Source of the DNA: Scardovia wiggsiae F0424
Lineage (GTDB): Bacteria > Actinomycetota > Actinomycetes > Actinomycetales > Bifidobacteriaceae
Assembly (NCBI RefSeq): GCF_000269605.1
Contig: NZ_AKCI01000001.1
Location: forward strand, 806,001-870,000
Direction of reading: 5' to 3'
DNA: 64,000 bases
Notes under the pieces: generated by a model
Databases searched by the model: none
What the model saw: the letters and a program-made list of their open reading frames with translations, nothing else
What the model was told of the DNA's origin: nothing
Part shown: in pieces, positions 63,494 to 64,000 of the stretch
How positions within the stretch are numbered: position 1 is the first letter of the stretch
How the letters are laid out: every line of letters begins with the position of its first letter
Made by a program: the position numbers and the translations under genes

Positions 63494-64000
63494 TTATGCC
63501 TGTCGGGTTACCGGGCCCCTATCGCCAATATACTGTGTATAAAATCTCAGCTCACGCAAAATCCTGTGCGTGATATCTGAGGCTTCCAGCTTCATCCCGC
63601 CTTCCAGCCAGTAGAGGAGGACTGTCCATGTCCCGCCGATAACGATCAAGTTGACACAAGTCTCGTCTACGCCATGGATCCCATGCCAAGGAAGACTGGA
63701 ACCGGGCAGGGCCCTGAGGAATTTCTTTCTCTGTACATCGAAAACCATATCCAGAAGATGGTGCCGCTTCAGAAGGCCGATATACTTCCTCCGCTCTTTC
63801 CAGAATGTAAAATACAGTACCAGCAGGCTTTCAAAATCCATTACCCCCTGCCGCCTGACTTCAGCCAGATAACTGTCCAGCAGCCACTCCACAAAGAATT
63901 CGACCACAGAATATTTATCTGTAAAATGGCGATAGAACGTATTGCGGGATACATGGGCATGGGCTGTGATCTCAGAAACAGTCAAAGCGCTGAAATCATC
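63494..64000 (-). CDS. TetR/AcrR-family transcriptional regulator (5' partial)
   Basis: 168 codons are visible and the frame is open through the end of the window, so the first helices are missing. The DNA-recognition helix is clear: FSALTVSEITAHAHVSRNTF, then YRHFTDKYSVVEFFVEWLL. The C-terminal ligand domain includes WTVLLYWLEGG, as in the TetR_C_8-like regulators of Gram-positive bacteria. TTG 63985 is not a credible start since the preceding residues DDFSA also belong to the helix. Its target could be the neighbouring glycosyltransferase gene or a gene beyond the window. Confidence 0.85.
   Translation of the reverse strand, partial: DDFSALTVSEITAHAHVSRNTFYRHFTDKYSVVEFFVEWLLDSYLAEVRRQGVMDFESLLVLYFTFWKERRKYIGLLKRHHLLDMVFDVQRKKFLRALPGSSLPWHGIHGVDETCVNLIVIGGTWTVLLYWLEGGMKLEASDITHRILRELRFYTQYIGDRGPVTRQA

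Overview
The window looks like a chromosomal segment of an actinobacterium of the family Bifidobacteriaceae. The gene orders ftsE-ftsX-(CHAP protein)-smpB, tilS-hpt-ftsH-folP-folBK-DUF3180 and rpmE-prfA-prmC / tsaC-wecA-atpI are actinobacterial. Several genes lack a Shine-Dalgarno (SD) sequence and look leaderless, and sugar uptake relies on oligosaccharide ABC importers with GH13 alpha-glucosidases. GC content is moderate by eye, so a Scardovia-like relative is as plausible as Bifidobacterium proper. The genus is inference.

Layout. (1) 1-3763: the 3' part of a fused ECF-transporter gene (ATPase plus EcfT), a dinJ/yafQ-type toxin-antitoxin pair and coaX. (2) 3824-16696, minus strand: an MFS exporter; glmS-nnrD-rluA; a flavin reductase; then map, prfB, ftsE, ftsX, a secreted CHAP hydrolase and smpB. 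(3) 16844-26592: a PepO-type M13 peptidase (+), a second SSB, proS, a Pif1-like helicase and orn (-), then an alpha-glucosidase and a cyclophilin (+). (4) 26701-30964, minus: tsaC-wecA-atpI, then guaB. (5) 30965-42762: a sugar-uptake block with two ABC importers, a YesL protein, a TraX-like protein, a HAD phosphatase and a second alpha-glucosidase. It has three AACGTT-centred operator candidates but no regulator and no ATPase gene. (6) 42764-45712, minus: prmC, prfA, rpmE and tRNA-Met. (7) 45845-48427: an AT-rich membrane protein gene with a possible degenerate methyltransferase domain, a DUF4097-like protein and a 27-bp perfect inverted repeat. (8) 48575-51348: ettA and tesB (+). (9) 51402-62353: a long minus-strand operon from an AI-2E family permease through a glycosyltransferase, tilS, hpt, ftsH and folate genes to DUF3180 and an unknown gene. 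(10) A GT2 gene (+) and a TetR-like regulator cut by the window end.

Functionally this is mostly housekeeping: translation quality control and termination, division-linked wall hydrolysis, and nucleotide, folate and amino-sugar synthesis. Into this a maltooligosaccharide/alpha-glucoside block appears to have been placed, splitting the prmC-tsaC neighbourhood. The least ordinary items are the AT-rich membrane gene with its 18-bp in-frame duplication, the 27-bp inverted repeat, the shared operators, the recurrent low-complexity inserts in conserved enzymes, and the set of starts that look leaderless.
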